A stretch of DNA of 64,000 nucleotides from Sediminibacterium sp965279585 (GTDB taxonomy: Bacteria; Bacteroidota; Bacteroidia; Chitinophagales; Chitinophagaceae). The position numbers and the translations under genes were made by a program. Under the pieces are notes generated by a model. That model searched no databases, was not told the origin of the DNA, and saw only the letters and a program-made list of their open reading frames with translations. Positions within the stretch are counted from its first letter, which is position 1; each line of letters starts with the position of its first letter. The stretch spans positions 2,666,001 through 2,730,000 of the forward strand of contig OZ257248.1 of NCBI GenBank assembly GCA_965279585.1, read 5' to 3'. Below are positions 34,987 through 43,899 of the stretch, piece after piece.

Positions 34987-35011
34987 AGCGGATAACTGTT
35001 TACATAAAAAA

Positions 35012-35040
35012 AGCTCCGAAATGATTCGGAGCTTTTTTTA
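35012..35040. terminator. Bidirectional intrinsic terminator after aconitase
   Basis: AGCTCCGAA and TTCGGAGCT pair around loop ATGA (35012-35033), with A-tract before and T-tract after. It serves both aconitase and the convergent membrane-protein gene. Confidence 0.92.
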
Positions 35041-35057
35041 TGCGAGCAGGTGAAGGA

Positions 35058-35483
35058 TCAAGCTTTCTTGCCCATACCATTCACCCATCCTACAACACCG
35101 CCAACAATACCACCTAAAACAGCAGAAGCAGCAATATCAACCCAAACTGCATTCATGCCCAGAATATTGCTGGTTCCATACATGGTCAGATCAAATGAGG
35201 CACCCATGATCAACCCAATGACAGCTCCTGCAGATAGTCCGGCAGATAGTGTACTGATATTGGCCCAGCGATTGAAAATATATGAGTACAGAAGGCCTGT
35301 ACAAATATTTCCAAGTATCAGAGACCACCATACCATTTCGTCCTCGGGACGCATAACACCGGTAGCAGTACCGCTGTTTTCAGCCATAAAATTCATCAAT
35401 AACATGCCATAGATCAGCCATCCGGCAAAGAAGGATACAATTCCTCCGGCTATGCCGGAGATCAACATTTTTGTGGTGTTCAT
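35058..35483 (-). CDS. Glycine-rich four-helix membrane protein, unknown function
   Basis: A 141-residue inner-membrane protein from ATG 35483 (a TTG two codons earlier is less likely). Hydrophobic segments lie near residues 6-30, 52-72, 80-100 and 115-135, rich in Gly and Ala (AGLSAGAVIGLIMGAS, ASAVLGGIVGGVVGWV), suggesting tightly packed helices. The DUF1761 family is a possible relative, but I cannot confirm it. It ends at the shared terminator with aconitase. No catalytic motif seen. Confidence 0.65.
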   Translation of the reverse strand: MNTTKMLISGIAGGIVSFFAGWLIYGMLLMNFMAENSGTATGVMRPEDEMVWWSLILGNICTGLLYSYIFNRWANISTLSAGLSAGAVIGLIMGASFDLTMYGTSNILGMNAVWVDIAASAVLGGIVGGVVGWVNGMGKKA

Positions 35484-35697
35484 AAGCAATCGTTTTAAGG
35501 GGAAAAAATTTTAAACAAAATAGACATCCGTTCCGGCAAATGCAAGTACCCGTCACGTACACGGAACAAAACTGTTCATAAACAGGGGATAAACCCATTT
35601 AACCATCCTTCACAAACAATTATCATATAAAAGAATGTTCCAACAACAACAGTGCTTATTTTCACCCATTCGATTGAAAATCTACTATTTATAAACT

Positions 35698-36120
35698 ATG
35701 ATTTGGGAAATTTTGACCGTTGCAGGTTTGGCCACGTTTGAAGTCTATGCTGCCATACCTGCAGGTTTTGCATTTGGACTTCCGGCCTGGACCATCTTTC
35801 TCTCGAGTATGTCGGGCGGATTAATAGGCGTTTTTGTGGCTACTTTTTTGGGCGATAAGATCAAAACATTTTTGGCCAAGTATCGTAAACCCAAACCTGA
35901 AAAACCTAAGACGGGATTGATCTATACCCTTTGGGAAAAATATGGCATCATTGGATTGGGGTTCTTTGGCACCATGACCGTTGGCGCACCGGTAAGTATT
36001 GGTGTAGGTGTAGGATTTAATGTGCCTCTACAAAAATTATTGGTGTGGTGCTGTATCGGTGTCGTAACACGCTGTGCATTGTTTACAGCGATTGGCTATT
36101 ATGGGTTGAAGTTGTTTTAG
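35698..36120 (+). CDS. Small membrane protein, possibly Sm_multidrug_ex-like
   Basis: A 140-residue protein with three or four hydrophobic segments (near 5-25, 30-52, 82-103 and 110-138) and a basic loop KYRKPKPEKPKTG at 60-72. EVYAAIPAGFAFGLP near the N-terminus resembles the pattern of the PF06695 small multidrug-export/VTT-related family; export activity is unproven for that family. ATG 35698. Convergent with a Usp-like gene; a perfect 20-bp inverted repeat follows the stop. Confidence 0.6.
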   Translation: MIWEILTVAGLATFEVYAAIPAGFAFGLPAWTIFLSSMSGGLIGVFVATFLGDKIKTFLAKYRKPKPEKPKTGLIYTLWEKYGIIGLGFFGTMTVGAPVSIGVGVGFNVPLQKLLVWCCIGVVTRCALFTAIGYYGLKLF

Positions 36121-36130
36121 GGAGTAGCTA

Positions 36131-36184
36131 ATAGCTTATAGATCATAGCAGTCTGATACTATAATGCTATGATCTATAAGCTAT
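36131..36184. repeat. Perfect word-like inverted repeat between convergent genes
   Basis: ATAGCTTATAGATCATAGCA (36131-36150) is perfectly inverted as TGCTATGATCTATAAGCTAT (36165-36184) around a 14-base loop. It begins 10 bases after one stop and ends 16 bases before the other, so it may terminate both transcripts although it lacks long T-tracts. Confidence 0.9.
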
Positions 36185-36200
36185 AGACTATAAACCAACT

Positions 36201-36929
36201 CTAGATCGTCAACAACAACAAAGACATATTCGACTGCATCAGAATTCTTTCCAGTCTTTGTTCACGCATGAAGTAACTTGATAAGGTACCCATTTTAACT
36301 GTAGGAATATTCTGGGATTGCATCATCTCTGAAAAGTTCGTCAACTTTTTCTCTACTGCATTAAACTGATATACCAAAGAAGAGGGTACATTTTGTTGAC
36401 TGACGTTGGGTGCATCCAATAATGAAACAGCCTCAGACATTTCTCTTGCAGTATGAAATGCTCTTGTTTCGGGTTGCAATAATTCTTCTGAAATATTTGC
36501 CAGATCTGATTTTGCGATATACATCACAGTACAACGTGAACGACATAACATTCTAAATACATCCAAGCCGGTAGATTTTCCGGTTTCATACCACTCTTCT
36601 CGAGAGTAAAAAGCAATATCACAACCGAACTCTTCAACATACTGCTTGAAAACAGAAGGAGAATCGCCAAAAATGATATCGATACTATACCCTTTCACCA
36701 CTTCTTTATTTTCTTCTTCTATCTTACGAATAGATTCAAGTGAAGAAGCTGAGAACTTATATCCATGTGCGTGTCTGCTCAATGTCATCAAATCACTTTC
36801 ATTATTAGGTATAGGTACCACCTGAAGAAAAGTACAATGAAAACTTTCCGTTCTGTACAGTCTCGTAGCCAATCGGAACAGATTTACTGCATGCTCTGTA
36901 CATCTGGTTGGAATAATGATCTTTTTCAT
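36201..36929 (-). CDS. Degenerate universal-stress-protein-like protein
   Basis: A 242-residue cytoplasmic protein. Residues about 1-145 follow the UspA fold: first strand KKIIIPTRCTEH, a long alternating helix-strand region, and RCTVMYIAK as the last strand. The usual Asp after the first strand (IIVPTDFS) is replaced by Arg, and the G-x2-G-x9-G-S/T ATP loop is absent, so ATP binding is unlikely. The C-terminal 95 residues are helical and do not resemble a second Usp domain I recognise. ATG 36929 is preferred; the longer frame to 36977 overlaps a -7 box. Confidence 0.7.
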   Translation of the reverse strand: MKKIIIPTRCTEHAVNLFRLATRLYRTESFHCTFLQVVPIPNNESDLMTLSRHAHGYKFSASSLESIRKIEEENKEVVKGYSIDIIFGDSPSVFKQYVEEFGCDIAFYSREEWYETGKSTGLDVFRMLCRSRCTVMYIAKSDLANISEELLQPETRAFHTAREMSEAVSLLDAPNVSQQNVPSSLVYQFNAVEKKLTNFSEMMQSQNIPTVKMGTLSSYFMREQRLERILMQSNMSLLLLTI

Positions 36930-36974
36930 ACCTGTAATTTTAAAGTCATGATCCAGAAGATTCTGTATCAAATG

Positions 36975-36982
36975 CAAACTTA
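36975..36982 (-). promoter_or_regulatory. -7 box for the Usp-like gene
   Basis: Minus strand TAAGTTTG, a perfect TAnnTTTG, 45 bases before ATG 36929. It overlaps the first codon of the longest open frame (36977), arguing for the shorter protein. Confidence 0.45.
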
Positions 36983-37111
36983 TTTTACAGGTATTGGTAT
37001 GGTTTAAGAGGGGTATTAAGAGATAGTTAGAAGTTTTTAAGAGCGGAATTAGAAAGTGTCGAAAATTCTAATGCCGTTCTAACAACCTTTTTAAATAAGG
37101 ATCTTCTTTCG

Positions 37112-38476
37112 TTAAGAACGAATCGGAAAGCGCATTTCAGCCCTAGTTCCGGCACCTTCCATTGAGGTAAATCGTATCTCTCCCCTATGTATCCGAATGA
37201 TTTTTTGGGCTAAGGGAAGACCTACACCATACCCTTTATAAGCCGATGTATTAGAAGCCCTAAAGAAAGGATCGAAAATGTATCGCAACTCTTTTTCGGG
37301 AATTCCGATTCCGCGGTCTTCAACAACCACTATACATTGTGATTCTGTAGCATGCAAAGAAATGGTAACCTTATCATTATTGGAATACTTACAAGCGTTT
37401 TGTACCACATTGGTGATGGCCAGTTTTAAAAGATTCTGGTTACCAAAAATCGTAATGTATTCTGTGTCTTCCGGTAGGCTTTCAAAATTGATCTGTATAT
37501 GATTCCCCGGATCTGTAAAATCTACTATTTTTTTTACCGATAAGATCAACTCATCTAAACGAATCGAACCCATGAATTCTTCTTTGACACTATTACCTGC
37601 CTGCGCAAGCTCCAATAAGCTGGTAGTCAGATGATGTAACTGATCAGCTTCGCGAGCAATAACAGATAATGCTGCCTTATATTCATGTGGATCACGCTCC
37701 TTACTTAACGCCAACTCTGCTTCCCCTAAGATGGCTGTCAGTGGTGTTCTTAATTCATGTGATAGCTTATTGACAAAATTTCTTTGAGTTTCAAAAGATG
37801 TTTCCAGACGATCTAACATATCGTTGAATGTCTGTGTAAGATCACTGATCTCCCCTTTGATAGGTTGCTCAGGCAAACGCATATCCAGATTGGTAACACT
37901 AATTTTTTTTACGCGTTGAATGATATTCGATATCGGATTAACAATTTCAGCTGAGAAAAGCATCCCCACTACAAACACAATGATAACAGCCAGTATGATA
38001 CCTAATATGAGATTTTGACGCATATCCCGCAATGCTTCTTCACCGTAATCATTTTGGGCCGACATCATGACAATATATCTTTTGCCACCATATTTATAAG
38101 GGATAATAGAATAATAGGTAAGCCCATTGATAAACTGAACAGTTTTACCTGTATTCAATTGTTCTTCTACATCAGGTGGAAGCTTTATATCGTGTGCGTT
38201 GAGGAATGTTGAATCAGGGATTTTGTCAAAAAAATATTCCTTTTCATCAGGTAAGCGTTGCAAATGCTTTTGTCGGATCTCATTGTAAACATTCGGACCA
38301 AGAATACCTTCTTCATAATGAGCCTGTGCAGCAATGCCTCCTCGAACAGTAAGTCGATGAAAAAATTCCCGGTCAGTAGATCGCTTTGAGAAATGATAAA
38401 TGAACACGCTCAGCATCAAAATAATGACACCTGTCAATAGCGTAAATAATGTAGTAATCTTATTACGGATATTCAT
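37112..38476 (-). CDS. Membrane sensor histidine kinase
   Basis: A 454-residue kinase: membrane helices near 10-30 and 155-177 bracket a periplasmic sensing domain, then HAMP (about 178-230), dimerisation domain with phosphoacceptor His in KLSHELRTPLTAILGEAE, and ATPase domain with N-box NVVQNACKYSN, DRGIGIPEKEL and GYGVGLPLAQKI. Its ATG overlaps the stop of the response-regulator gene by one base (TAATG on the minus strand), so translation is coupled. Order regulator-then-kinase and the domain set are like CusRS/RprXY-type systems; the stimulus is unknown. Confidence 0.93.
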   Translation of the reverse strand: MNIRNKITTLFTLLTGVIILMLSVFIYHFSKRSTDREFFHRLTVRGGIAAQAHYEEGILGPNVYNEIRQKHLQRLPDEKEYFFDKIPDSTFLNAHDIKLPPDVEEQLNTGKTVQFINGLTYYSIIPYKYGGKRYIVMMSAQNDYGEEALRDMRQNLILGIILAVIIVFVVGMLFSAEIVNPISNIIQRVKKISVTNLDMRLPEQPIKGEISDLTQTFNDMLDRLETSFETQRNFVNKLSHELRTPLTAILGEAELALSKERDPHEYKAALSVIAREADQLHHLTTSLLELAQAGNSVKEEFMGSIRLDELILSVKKIVDFTDPGNHIQINFESLPEDTEYITIFGNQNLLKLAITNVVQNACKYSNNDKVTISLHATESQCIVVVEDRGIGIPEKELRYIFDPFFRASNTSAYKGYGVGLPLAQKIIRIHRGEIRFTSMEGAGTRAEMRFPIRS

Positions 38477-39162
38477 TAAGCGGTCTCTTTCATCATATAA
38501 CCCATACCAATCATGGTATGTATGAGTTTGTCTTGTTTGTTTTTGTCAATCTTCTTACGAAGGTAATTGACATACACATCTACAACGTTCGTACCGAGAT
38601 TAAAATCAATATCCCATACATTTTCCAGTATCTCCATTCTGGACAATACACGTGCTTGATTTTTCATGAAGAATTCCAGTAACTTATATTCTGTTGATGT
38701 CAGAGAGATCGCTTCATCACCTCTGAATGCGGTCTTGGCATCTGTATCCAAACGTAAATCCGAGATCTTTAAAATATGAGAATCAGGTGCGGGATTATTT
38801 CGGGTCATACGTCTACCCAAAGCATTGACTCTTGCTACCAGCTCAGTTATTTTAAAAGGTTTCACCATATAGTCATCTGCACCGCTATCTAGTCCGGTAA
38901 CGATATTTTCTGTACTGCCGAGTGCTGTTAACATCAATACGGGTATGGAAATACCCTGAGAACGCATTTGTTTACACACTTGGATACCATTGACTCCCGG
39001 AAGCATAATGTCCAATATGACCATATCAAAATTATGATCACTGACCATCTGCAATCCGGTATTGCCATCCATTGCTACACTCACCTCAAACCCGATCTCT
39101 TTCAAGCCCCTCTCAATCAATGAAATAACGGCAGCTTCATCTTCAATCAATAATATCTTCAT
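38476..39162 (-). CDS. OmpR-family response regulator
   Basis: A 228-residue partner of the kinase at 37112. Receiver domain: MKILLIEDEAAVISLIERG with the acidic pair, phosphoacceptor Asp in MVILDIMLPGVNG, and Lys in DDYMVKPFKITEL. The C-terminal winged helix (about 130-225) has ISLTSTEYKLLEFFMKN and VDVYVNYLRKKIDK. ATG 39162 marks the domain start; the frame extends upstream to 39264 without homology. A one-mismatch -7 box, TTATTTTG, lies in the 149-base upstream gap shared with the divergent oxidoreductase. It should bind DNA as a dimer after phosphorylation. Confidence 0.93.
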   Translation of the reverse strand: MKILLIEDEAAVISLIERGLKEIGFEVSVAMDGNTGLQMVSDHNFDMVILDIMLPGVNGIQVCKQMRSQGISIPVLMLTALGSTENIVTGLDSGADDYMVKPFKITELVARVNALGRRMTRNNPAPDSHILKISDLRLDTDAKTAFRGDEAISLTSTEYKLLEFFMKNQARVLSRMEILENVWDIDFNLGTNVVDVYVNYLRKKIDKNKQDKLIHTMIGMGYMMKETA

Positions 39163-39311
39163 TTGTCTCTGTATGCTTATTGCACACCAACAAAATAAGA
39201 ATTTTAAAAGAACACTGAAACAGTTTATATTGATAAGTGTTCGAATATTGTTGATTTTTAACACCTGAATTCATTGAAAACCATTCACAACTTGGATTTA
39301 AAGAATATAGT

Positions 39312-40355
39312 ATGAGAAAAATAAGAGTTGGATTATCATCTTTCGGGATGTCAGGAAGAGTATTTCATGCCCCTTTTATTGACCAACATCCCGGATTTGA
39401 ACTCTATGCAGTTTGGGAACGCTCCAAATCGGAATCTTCGAAAATATATCCGAGTATCAATATCGTGAGATCACTGGAAGCTCTATTAGAGGATGATAGT
39501 ATCGAACTGATCATTGTCAATACACCCACCAACACACACTATGAATATGCTAAAAAAGCTTTAGAAGCCGGAAAATCAGTGATCGTTGAAAAAGCTTTTA
39601 CCACAACAGTTGCAGAAGCTCAATCACTTGCTTCATTGGCGAAAGAAAAAAACTTACTCTTATCTGTTTATCAGAACAGGCGTTGGGATAGTGATTTCCA
39701 AACTGTACAAAAGATCATTCAAGAAGGTATTTTAGGAGCATTAAAAGAAGTATCATTCTCATTCGATAGGTATAAAAATACCGTTGGCAATAAAGCACAC
39801 AAAGAACAGCCCGGCCCCGGTGCCGGACTTTTAAATGATCTTGGTCCACATTTGATCGATCAGGCATTGGTTTTGTTTGGAATGCCACAACAAATTTTTG
39901 CAGATATCCGAATTCTTAGACCTGACTCTTTGGTGGATGATTATTTCGATCTGTTACTATATTACCCCACGATGAGGGTACGCCTAAAATCAAGTTTATT
40001 GGTGAAGGAACCATTACCCGCTTTTGTTGTACATGGAAGCAACGGATCATTCCTTAAAGTTAGAGGAGATGTTCAGGAAGCAGCCCTGCTGGCAGGAGAA
40101 AAACCCAATAGCACTGGCTGGGGTGTTGAGCCGGAAACCATGGATGGATTATTACATACGCTGATTGAGGGAAAAGACATCAGACAAACAGTCAAAACTT
40201 TATCGGGAAATTATGGTGTGTATTATGAGAAAATATATGAATCAATTTTAAACAATACCACTCCCCCTGTAAGCGCAGATGATGGCATTCGTGTGATGCA
40301 ATTACTGGAAGCTGCTCAAAAAAGTCATGAACAGCAAGCCGTAATATCTTTATAA
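39312..40355 (+). CDS. Gfo/Idh/MocA-family oxidoreductase
   Basis: A 347-residue NAD(P)-dependent oxidoreductase acting on sugars or inositols. The N-terminal Rossmann domain has RVGLSSFGMSGRVFHAPFID, NTPTNTHYEYAKKALEAGKS and the catalytic-type EKAFTTT (in place of the usual EKP); the C-terminal domain includes NRRWDSDFQTVQK and GPHLIDQALVLFG with the conserved His. This pattern fits the YdgJ/IolW-like branch. ATG 39312. Substrate not determined by context, since neighbours are regulators and an aldolase. Confidence 0.9.
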   Translation: MRKIRVGLSSFGMSGRVFHAPFIDQHPGFELYAVWERSKSESSKIYPSINIVRSLEALLEDDSIELIIVNTPTNTHYEYAKKALEAGKSVIVEKAFTTTVAEAQSLASLAKEKNLLLSVYQNRRWDSDFQTVQKIIQEGILGALKEVSFSFDRYKNTVGNKAHKEQPGPGAGLLNDLGPHLIDQALVLFGMPQQIFADIRILRPDSLVDDYFDLLLYYPTMRVRLKSSLLVKEPLPAFVVHGSNGSFLKVRGDVQEAALLAGEKPNSTGWGVEPETMDGLLHTLIEGKDIRQTVKTLSGNYGVYYEKIYESILNNTTPPVSADDGIRVMQLLEAAQKSHEQQAVISL

Positions 40356-40373
40356 AGTTTCGCACAAAAACAA

Positions 40374-40403
40374 AAAAGCCATTCACGATGGTGAATGGCT
40401 TTT
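40374..40403. terminator. Bidirectional intrinsic terminator
   Basis: AAAAGCCATTCAC (40374-40386) and GTGAATGGCTTTT (40391-40403) form a perfect 13-bp stem with loop GATG. It lies between the convergent oxidoreductase and aldolase genes. Confidence 0.9.
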
Positions 40404-40424
40404 GAATGATGTATAATGAATGAA

Positions 40425-41075
40425 TTACATTTTCTTAGCATCTTCTAAAAACTTCGCTAGTCCGATATCCGTCAATGGGTGTTTTAACAGACCGAGGATA
40501 GAATCCAGCGGACAAGTACACACATCAGCGCCCAGTTCAGCAGCTTTAGTAATATGTAATGCATTACGAATAGATGCAGCCAGGATCTCTGTTTTGAATC
40601 CTTGAATATCATAGATATGACGGATCTGTCCGATCAAATCCATTCCGTCCCAACCACTGTCATCAATACGACCAATGAATGGCGAAACATAAGTAGCACC
40701 TGCTTTTGCAGCAAGGATCGCTTGTCCTGCAGAGAATACCAAAGTGCAGTTTGTACGGATACCATTATCTGTAAACCATTTGATCGCTTTCACCCCATCT
40801 TTGATCATGGGAACTTTCACCACAATATTTGGATGGATGGCCGCCAATTTTTTTCCTTCTTCTACCATTGTAGCAAAATCAGTAGATAAAACTTCAGCAC
40901 TTACATCACCATCCACTAATTCACAAATAGCTTTATAATGATTTGCGATCGCTTCCTCACCTTTCACACCCTCTTTGGCCATTAAAGATGGATTGGTGGT
41001 AACACCATCCAAAATTCCTAAGTCATTTGCTTCTTTGATTTGCGCAAGATTTCCGGTGTCAATGAAAAATTTCAT
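40425..41075 (-). CDS. fsa: Fructose-6-phosphate aldolase / small transaldolase
   Basis: A 216-residue class I aldolase of the TalC/FSA type, half the length of classical transaldolase. The beta-barrel holds DTGNLAQIKEANDLGILDGVTTNPSL, the Schiff-base Lys in NIVVKVPMIKDG, and YVSPFIGRIDDSGWDG. Members either cleave fructose-6-phosphate to dihydroxyacetone and glyceraldehyde-3-phosphate or act as transaldolases; sequence by eye does not decide. ATG 41075 yields the canonical MKFFIDTGN; the longer frame reaches into the SRP RNA. It may be read through from the SRP RNA promoter. Confidence 0.92.
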   Translation of the reverse strand: MKFFIDTGNLAQIKEANDLGILDGVTTNPSLMAKEGVKGEEAIANHYKAICELVDGDVSAEVLSTDFATMVEEGKKLAAIHPNIVVKVPMIKDGVKAIKWFTDNGIRTNCTLVFSAGQAILAAKAGATYVSPFIGRIDDSGWDGMDLIGQIRHIYDIQGFKTEILAASIRNALHITKAAELGADVCTCPLDSILGLLKHPLTDIGLAKFLEDAKKM

Positions 41076-41126
41076 ATTGATTGAATTAAGCCCCGTAGTG
41101 ATGACTTCGGGGGAGAAAGAAAAAAA

Positions 41127-41223
41127 TGGCAGGCTACTCACATCGCACCGCTACAACCGCCTATCCTTGCTGCATTCCTGCCCTGGGGAGGTTCAGCAGG
41201 AGCTGGTCGTGTAAGACCTGCCG
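41127..41223 (-). ncRNA. ffs: Signal recognition particle RNA, small bacterial type
   Basis: The minus strand encodes a ~97-nt RNA. Its ends pair (GGCAGG at the 5' end, CCTGCC at the 3' end). The S-domain tip has the GCA-GGAA-TGC hairpin followed by AGCAAGG, equivalent to the GGAA tetraloop and AGCA-rich internal loop that bind Ffh. A T-tract (TTTTTTT then CTTTC) follows immediately, and a perfect -7 box lies just before the 5' end. There is no Alu domain, as expected for the short form. This RNA guides membrane-protein targeting together with Ffh. Confidence 0.94.
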
Positions 41224-41226
41224 GTG

Positions 41227-41234
41227 CAAAAGTA
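41227..41234 (-). promoter_or_regulatory. -7 box of the SRP RNA gene
   Basis: Minus strand TACTTTTG, perfect TAnnTTTG, ending 4 bases before the predicted RNA start. The independently placed RNA end makes this a good internal calibration of the promoter motif. Confidence 0.7.
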
Positions 41235-41282
41235 AGGGTTGAGACCTATTTTCCCTAATTTTTTGAATCAATACAAGGATAC

Positions 41283-42566
41283 TCAGAAGCCATTTCCAAA
41301 ATTTCTGGAATTAAGACGGGTGACGCCCATCAATTCATCATGGCGACCACTGAATGGACGGAAATAAAATAAAATAAGGTATTCATTCTCTGTTTCCCAA
41401 TAGTTCCCTTCTGTGAGTGAAGGATCTGCCTTTGCTGTACGATCTTTTATGTCTTTGATCAGATATTGATAACTGTAATAACCCTGTTTTAAAAAAAGTA
41501 ATTTTTTATAGACCCCTTTGTCTGTATCAAATAGCATCTTTGAACTATCACTTGCTTGGTTACCTGTCATCTCACCCACAATATAAACATCCTTGCCTGC
41601 GTAGGGTTGTCCATTTGAGGGTGCCAATGTAAACTCTACTTTGGCATAATCTCCCTGCCACCATGGGTTAATAGATTCAGTGGTTGATATTTCATTCCAT
41701 CCATTGCGATCATTGAAAAAAGCATATCGCAGATCATTTCTCTGAAGATCAGGTCGGATAAAAATATGATTCGGGAATGCTGAGCGATCGACTCGTTCTA
41801 CCCTATTGCTTTCAAAACGAAAACTTCTAAGATCTGCCCAACGAAATTCTTTACCCGCCGGAAAAACGGCATCCTGCTCTCCATTATATTCCAACGCATT
41901 ACCCCGAATAAAACTGGGCTGCAGATTATAGGCTGCATCACTCCAACGATTGTTTTGTATGATCACCAGTTTTGTTTGCTGCTGTGGACTCATGATATTG
42001 AGATCTTTGGTACCCACAGTAACCTGTACCTTCTGATGTGTTCTGATTTGCGAACTATTGAATGGCTGAGATATTCTGGCTCCAATATTCACTCTGTCAT
42101 CCACAATCATCACTCTTTTAGTAAAAGCCAGTTTTGATGTATCACCATTCAAGAAAACCTTTAACAAGTAGTTCCCGCTTTTTGACGGCATACAACTTCT
42201 TTCAGGAAGTAATACCTGATAGTGCATATACTTCGTCATCGCTATAGATGACATACGGTATTGCGAGATACGATTTTGGGTAAACCCCTTGAGGTAATCA
42301 AACGGATTCAATAAAGCAGGTTTCCAATCTGCATTACATAATTCATAGGTATAAAAGAAATTTCTCGCCATTCCACTCAAATCATCAAAGTGTAACTCGA
42401 GCTGGTCTGCACTACCTAAACGAATCAAAGGAACTGATTGCTGATCATTTTGCTGAAATAGTTTCACTGTATGAATCCCTTCCATATAAATACGATCGGG
42501 TTCACGTTGTGCTGAAGTGTAATAGGTGACCAGTAGAAGATAAACTATGATAAACCGTTGTTTCAT
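41283..42566 (-). CDS. DUF5103 / type IX secretion plug-domain protein
   Basis: A 427-residue exported protein: signal peptide (about 1-19, TYYTSAQ) then DUF5103, renamed type IX secretion system plug domain. Recognisable parts: DRIYMEGIHTVKLFQ, LELHFDDLSG, FFYTYELCNADWKPALL, GSNYLL-like and FRWADLRSFRFESNRV. The plug closes the outer-membrane SprA pore when the shuttle is absent, in the studied system; assignment here is by domain only. ATG 42566 is chosen over TTG 42581. No other type IX gene is within the window, so the context does not test this. Confidence 0.85.
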   Translation of the reverse strand: MKQRFIIVYLLLVTYYTSAQREPDRIYMEGIHTVKLFQQNDQQSVPLIRLGSADQLELHFDDLSGMARNFFYTYELCNADWKPALLNPFDYLKGFTQNRISQYRMSSIAMTKYMHYQVLLPERSCMPSKSGNYLLKVFLNGDTSKLAFTKRVMIVDDRVNIGARISQPFNSSQIRTHQKVQVTVGTKDLNIMSPQQQTKLVIIQNNRWSDAAYNLQPSFIRGNALEYNGEQDAVFPAGKEFRWADLRSFRFESNRVERVDRSAFPNHIFIRPDLQRNDLRYAFFNDRNGWNEISTTESINPWWQGDYAKVEFTLAPSNGQPYAGKDVYIVGEMTGNQASDSSKMLFDTDKGVYKKLLFLKQGYYSYQYLIKDIKDRTAKADPSLTEGNYWETENEYLILFYFRPFSGRHDELMGVTRLNSRNFGNGF

Positions 42567-42665
42567 ATCTGTCGATAACAATGTAATAATACAAAGACTT
42601 TTATTAGTAAAACGAAACGATGATGGAATGCCCGGCCATTCGTATTTTTACCAAAATCATACCAT

Positions 42666-43898
42666 TTGGGATTTTCATTTGATATAGCCAAACGTATCGC
42701 ATTCAACCGTCAAAGATCCTTCTCCAGGTTCATCATACGTTTATCAGTAGCAGCTACCACCTTAAGTGTTGCTGCCATGATCATTACACTGGCTTTTGTA
42801 AATGGATTTCAGCAAACAGTTGCATCCAAGATCTTTAGCTTTTGGGGACATATCCGGGTGCAACACTACGAAGTAGGAAAATCAGTCATTGCAGAAGAAA
42901 CCCCTTTTGCATATGACAGTTCTATCACTCATATCATACAGTCACAAAAAAGTGTTTTACAGGTTCAGGCTTTTGCAACCAAATCAGCTGTGATCGAATC
43001 AAAAGGAGAAATTGAAGGTGTTTTATTAAAAGGTATTGATCACAGATATGACAGCACTGTTTTAAAATCTTCTTTCGTTGACGGACAATGGCTTCAATTT
43101 GAAGATACCAACTACAGCAAACAGATCATTGTTTCAAAAGCTTTAGCAGATCAATTGAATATTGGATTGAATGATACACTTAAAGTGCATTTTGTTTCCT
43201 CTATTGATGACAGTAGAACCTACCGCAAGCTTCAAGTGAAAGGAATTTATAAAACAGGAATTGAAGAATACGATAAACTATTCATTCTCGGAGACATCAG
43301 ACTTATCAGACGAATCAATGAATGGAGCAATGATCAGATTGGTGGTTATGAAGTATTTGTCAATGACTATACAAAAATGGATTCTGTAAGCCAACTATTG
43401 GCTGATGAGTTACCTGTTGAGTGGATGAGTAGAACCATCCGTGAAGTATATCCTAATATTTTTGACTGGTTGAACATTCAGGATGTAAATAGAGATGTGA
43501 TATTTATCGTGATGTCGGCTGTTGCCATCATCAACCTTATCACTTGTTTACTGATCCTCATTCTGGAAAGAACAAGAATGGTGGGTATTCTGAAGGCTCT
43601 TGGCGCCGGGAACTGGATCATTCAAAAAATATTCTTATACCACGCTTCTGTGATCACAGTAATGGGTGTAGTATTAGGAATGGTATTAGGTGTTGGGATT
43701 TGTGTTTTACAACAACTGACAGGTTTTATAAGATTAGATGAAAGCTCCTACTATGTTCGAGAAGCACCGATGATCATCATATGGTGGCAAGTGATAGCTG
43801 TTTGCGCGGGAACTGCAATTGTATGTTATTCATCTTTGGTGATCCCATCCTTATTGATACGAAAAGTAAACCCGGTTAAAGCCATTCAATTCCGCTAG
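42666..43898 (+). CDS. LolC/LolE-like ABC transporter permease (FtsX type)
   Basis: A 410-residue inner-membrane permease: first helix near 25-48, a large periplasmic MacB-like domain (about 50-260), and three FtsX helices (about 275-300, 320-350 and 370-395), with the coupling stretch RTRMVGILKALGAGNW at 302-317. This is the architecture of lipoprotein-releasing LolC/E permeases. The start is TTG 42666: the frame has no ATG before the conserved region and a stop at 42621. No ATPase gene is adjacent, so a LolD-like partner must lie elsewhere. Its TAG is one base from the convergent methyltransferase stop. Confidence 0.87.
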   Translation: MGFSFDIAKRIAFNRQRSFSRFIIRLSVAATTLSVAAMIITLAFVNGFQQTVASKIFSFWGHIRVQHYEVGKSVIAEETPFAYDSSITHIIQSQKSVLQVQAFATKSAVIESKGEIEGVLLKGIDHRYDSTVLKSSFVDGQWLQFEDTNYSKQIIVSKALADQLNIGLNDTLKVHFVSSIDDSRTYRKLQVKGIYKTGIEEYDKLFILGDIRLIRRINEWSNDQIGGYEVFVNDYTKMDSVSQLLADELPVEWMSRTIREVYPNIFDWLNIQDVNRDVIFIVMSAVAIINLITCLLILILERTRMVGILKALGAGNWIIQKIFLYHASVITVMGVVLGMVLGVGICVLQQLTGFIRLDESSYYVREAPMIIIWWQVIAVCAGTAIVCYSSLVIPSLLIRKVNPVKAIQFR

Positions 43899-43899
43899 A

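Noticed and set aside
35050..35412. 120-codon plus-strand frame opposite the membrane-protein gene
   Set aside because: Pro/Ala/Thr-rich mirror of the hydrophobic minus-strand protein, and it starts next to a terminator.
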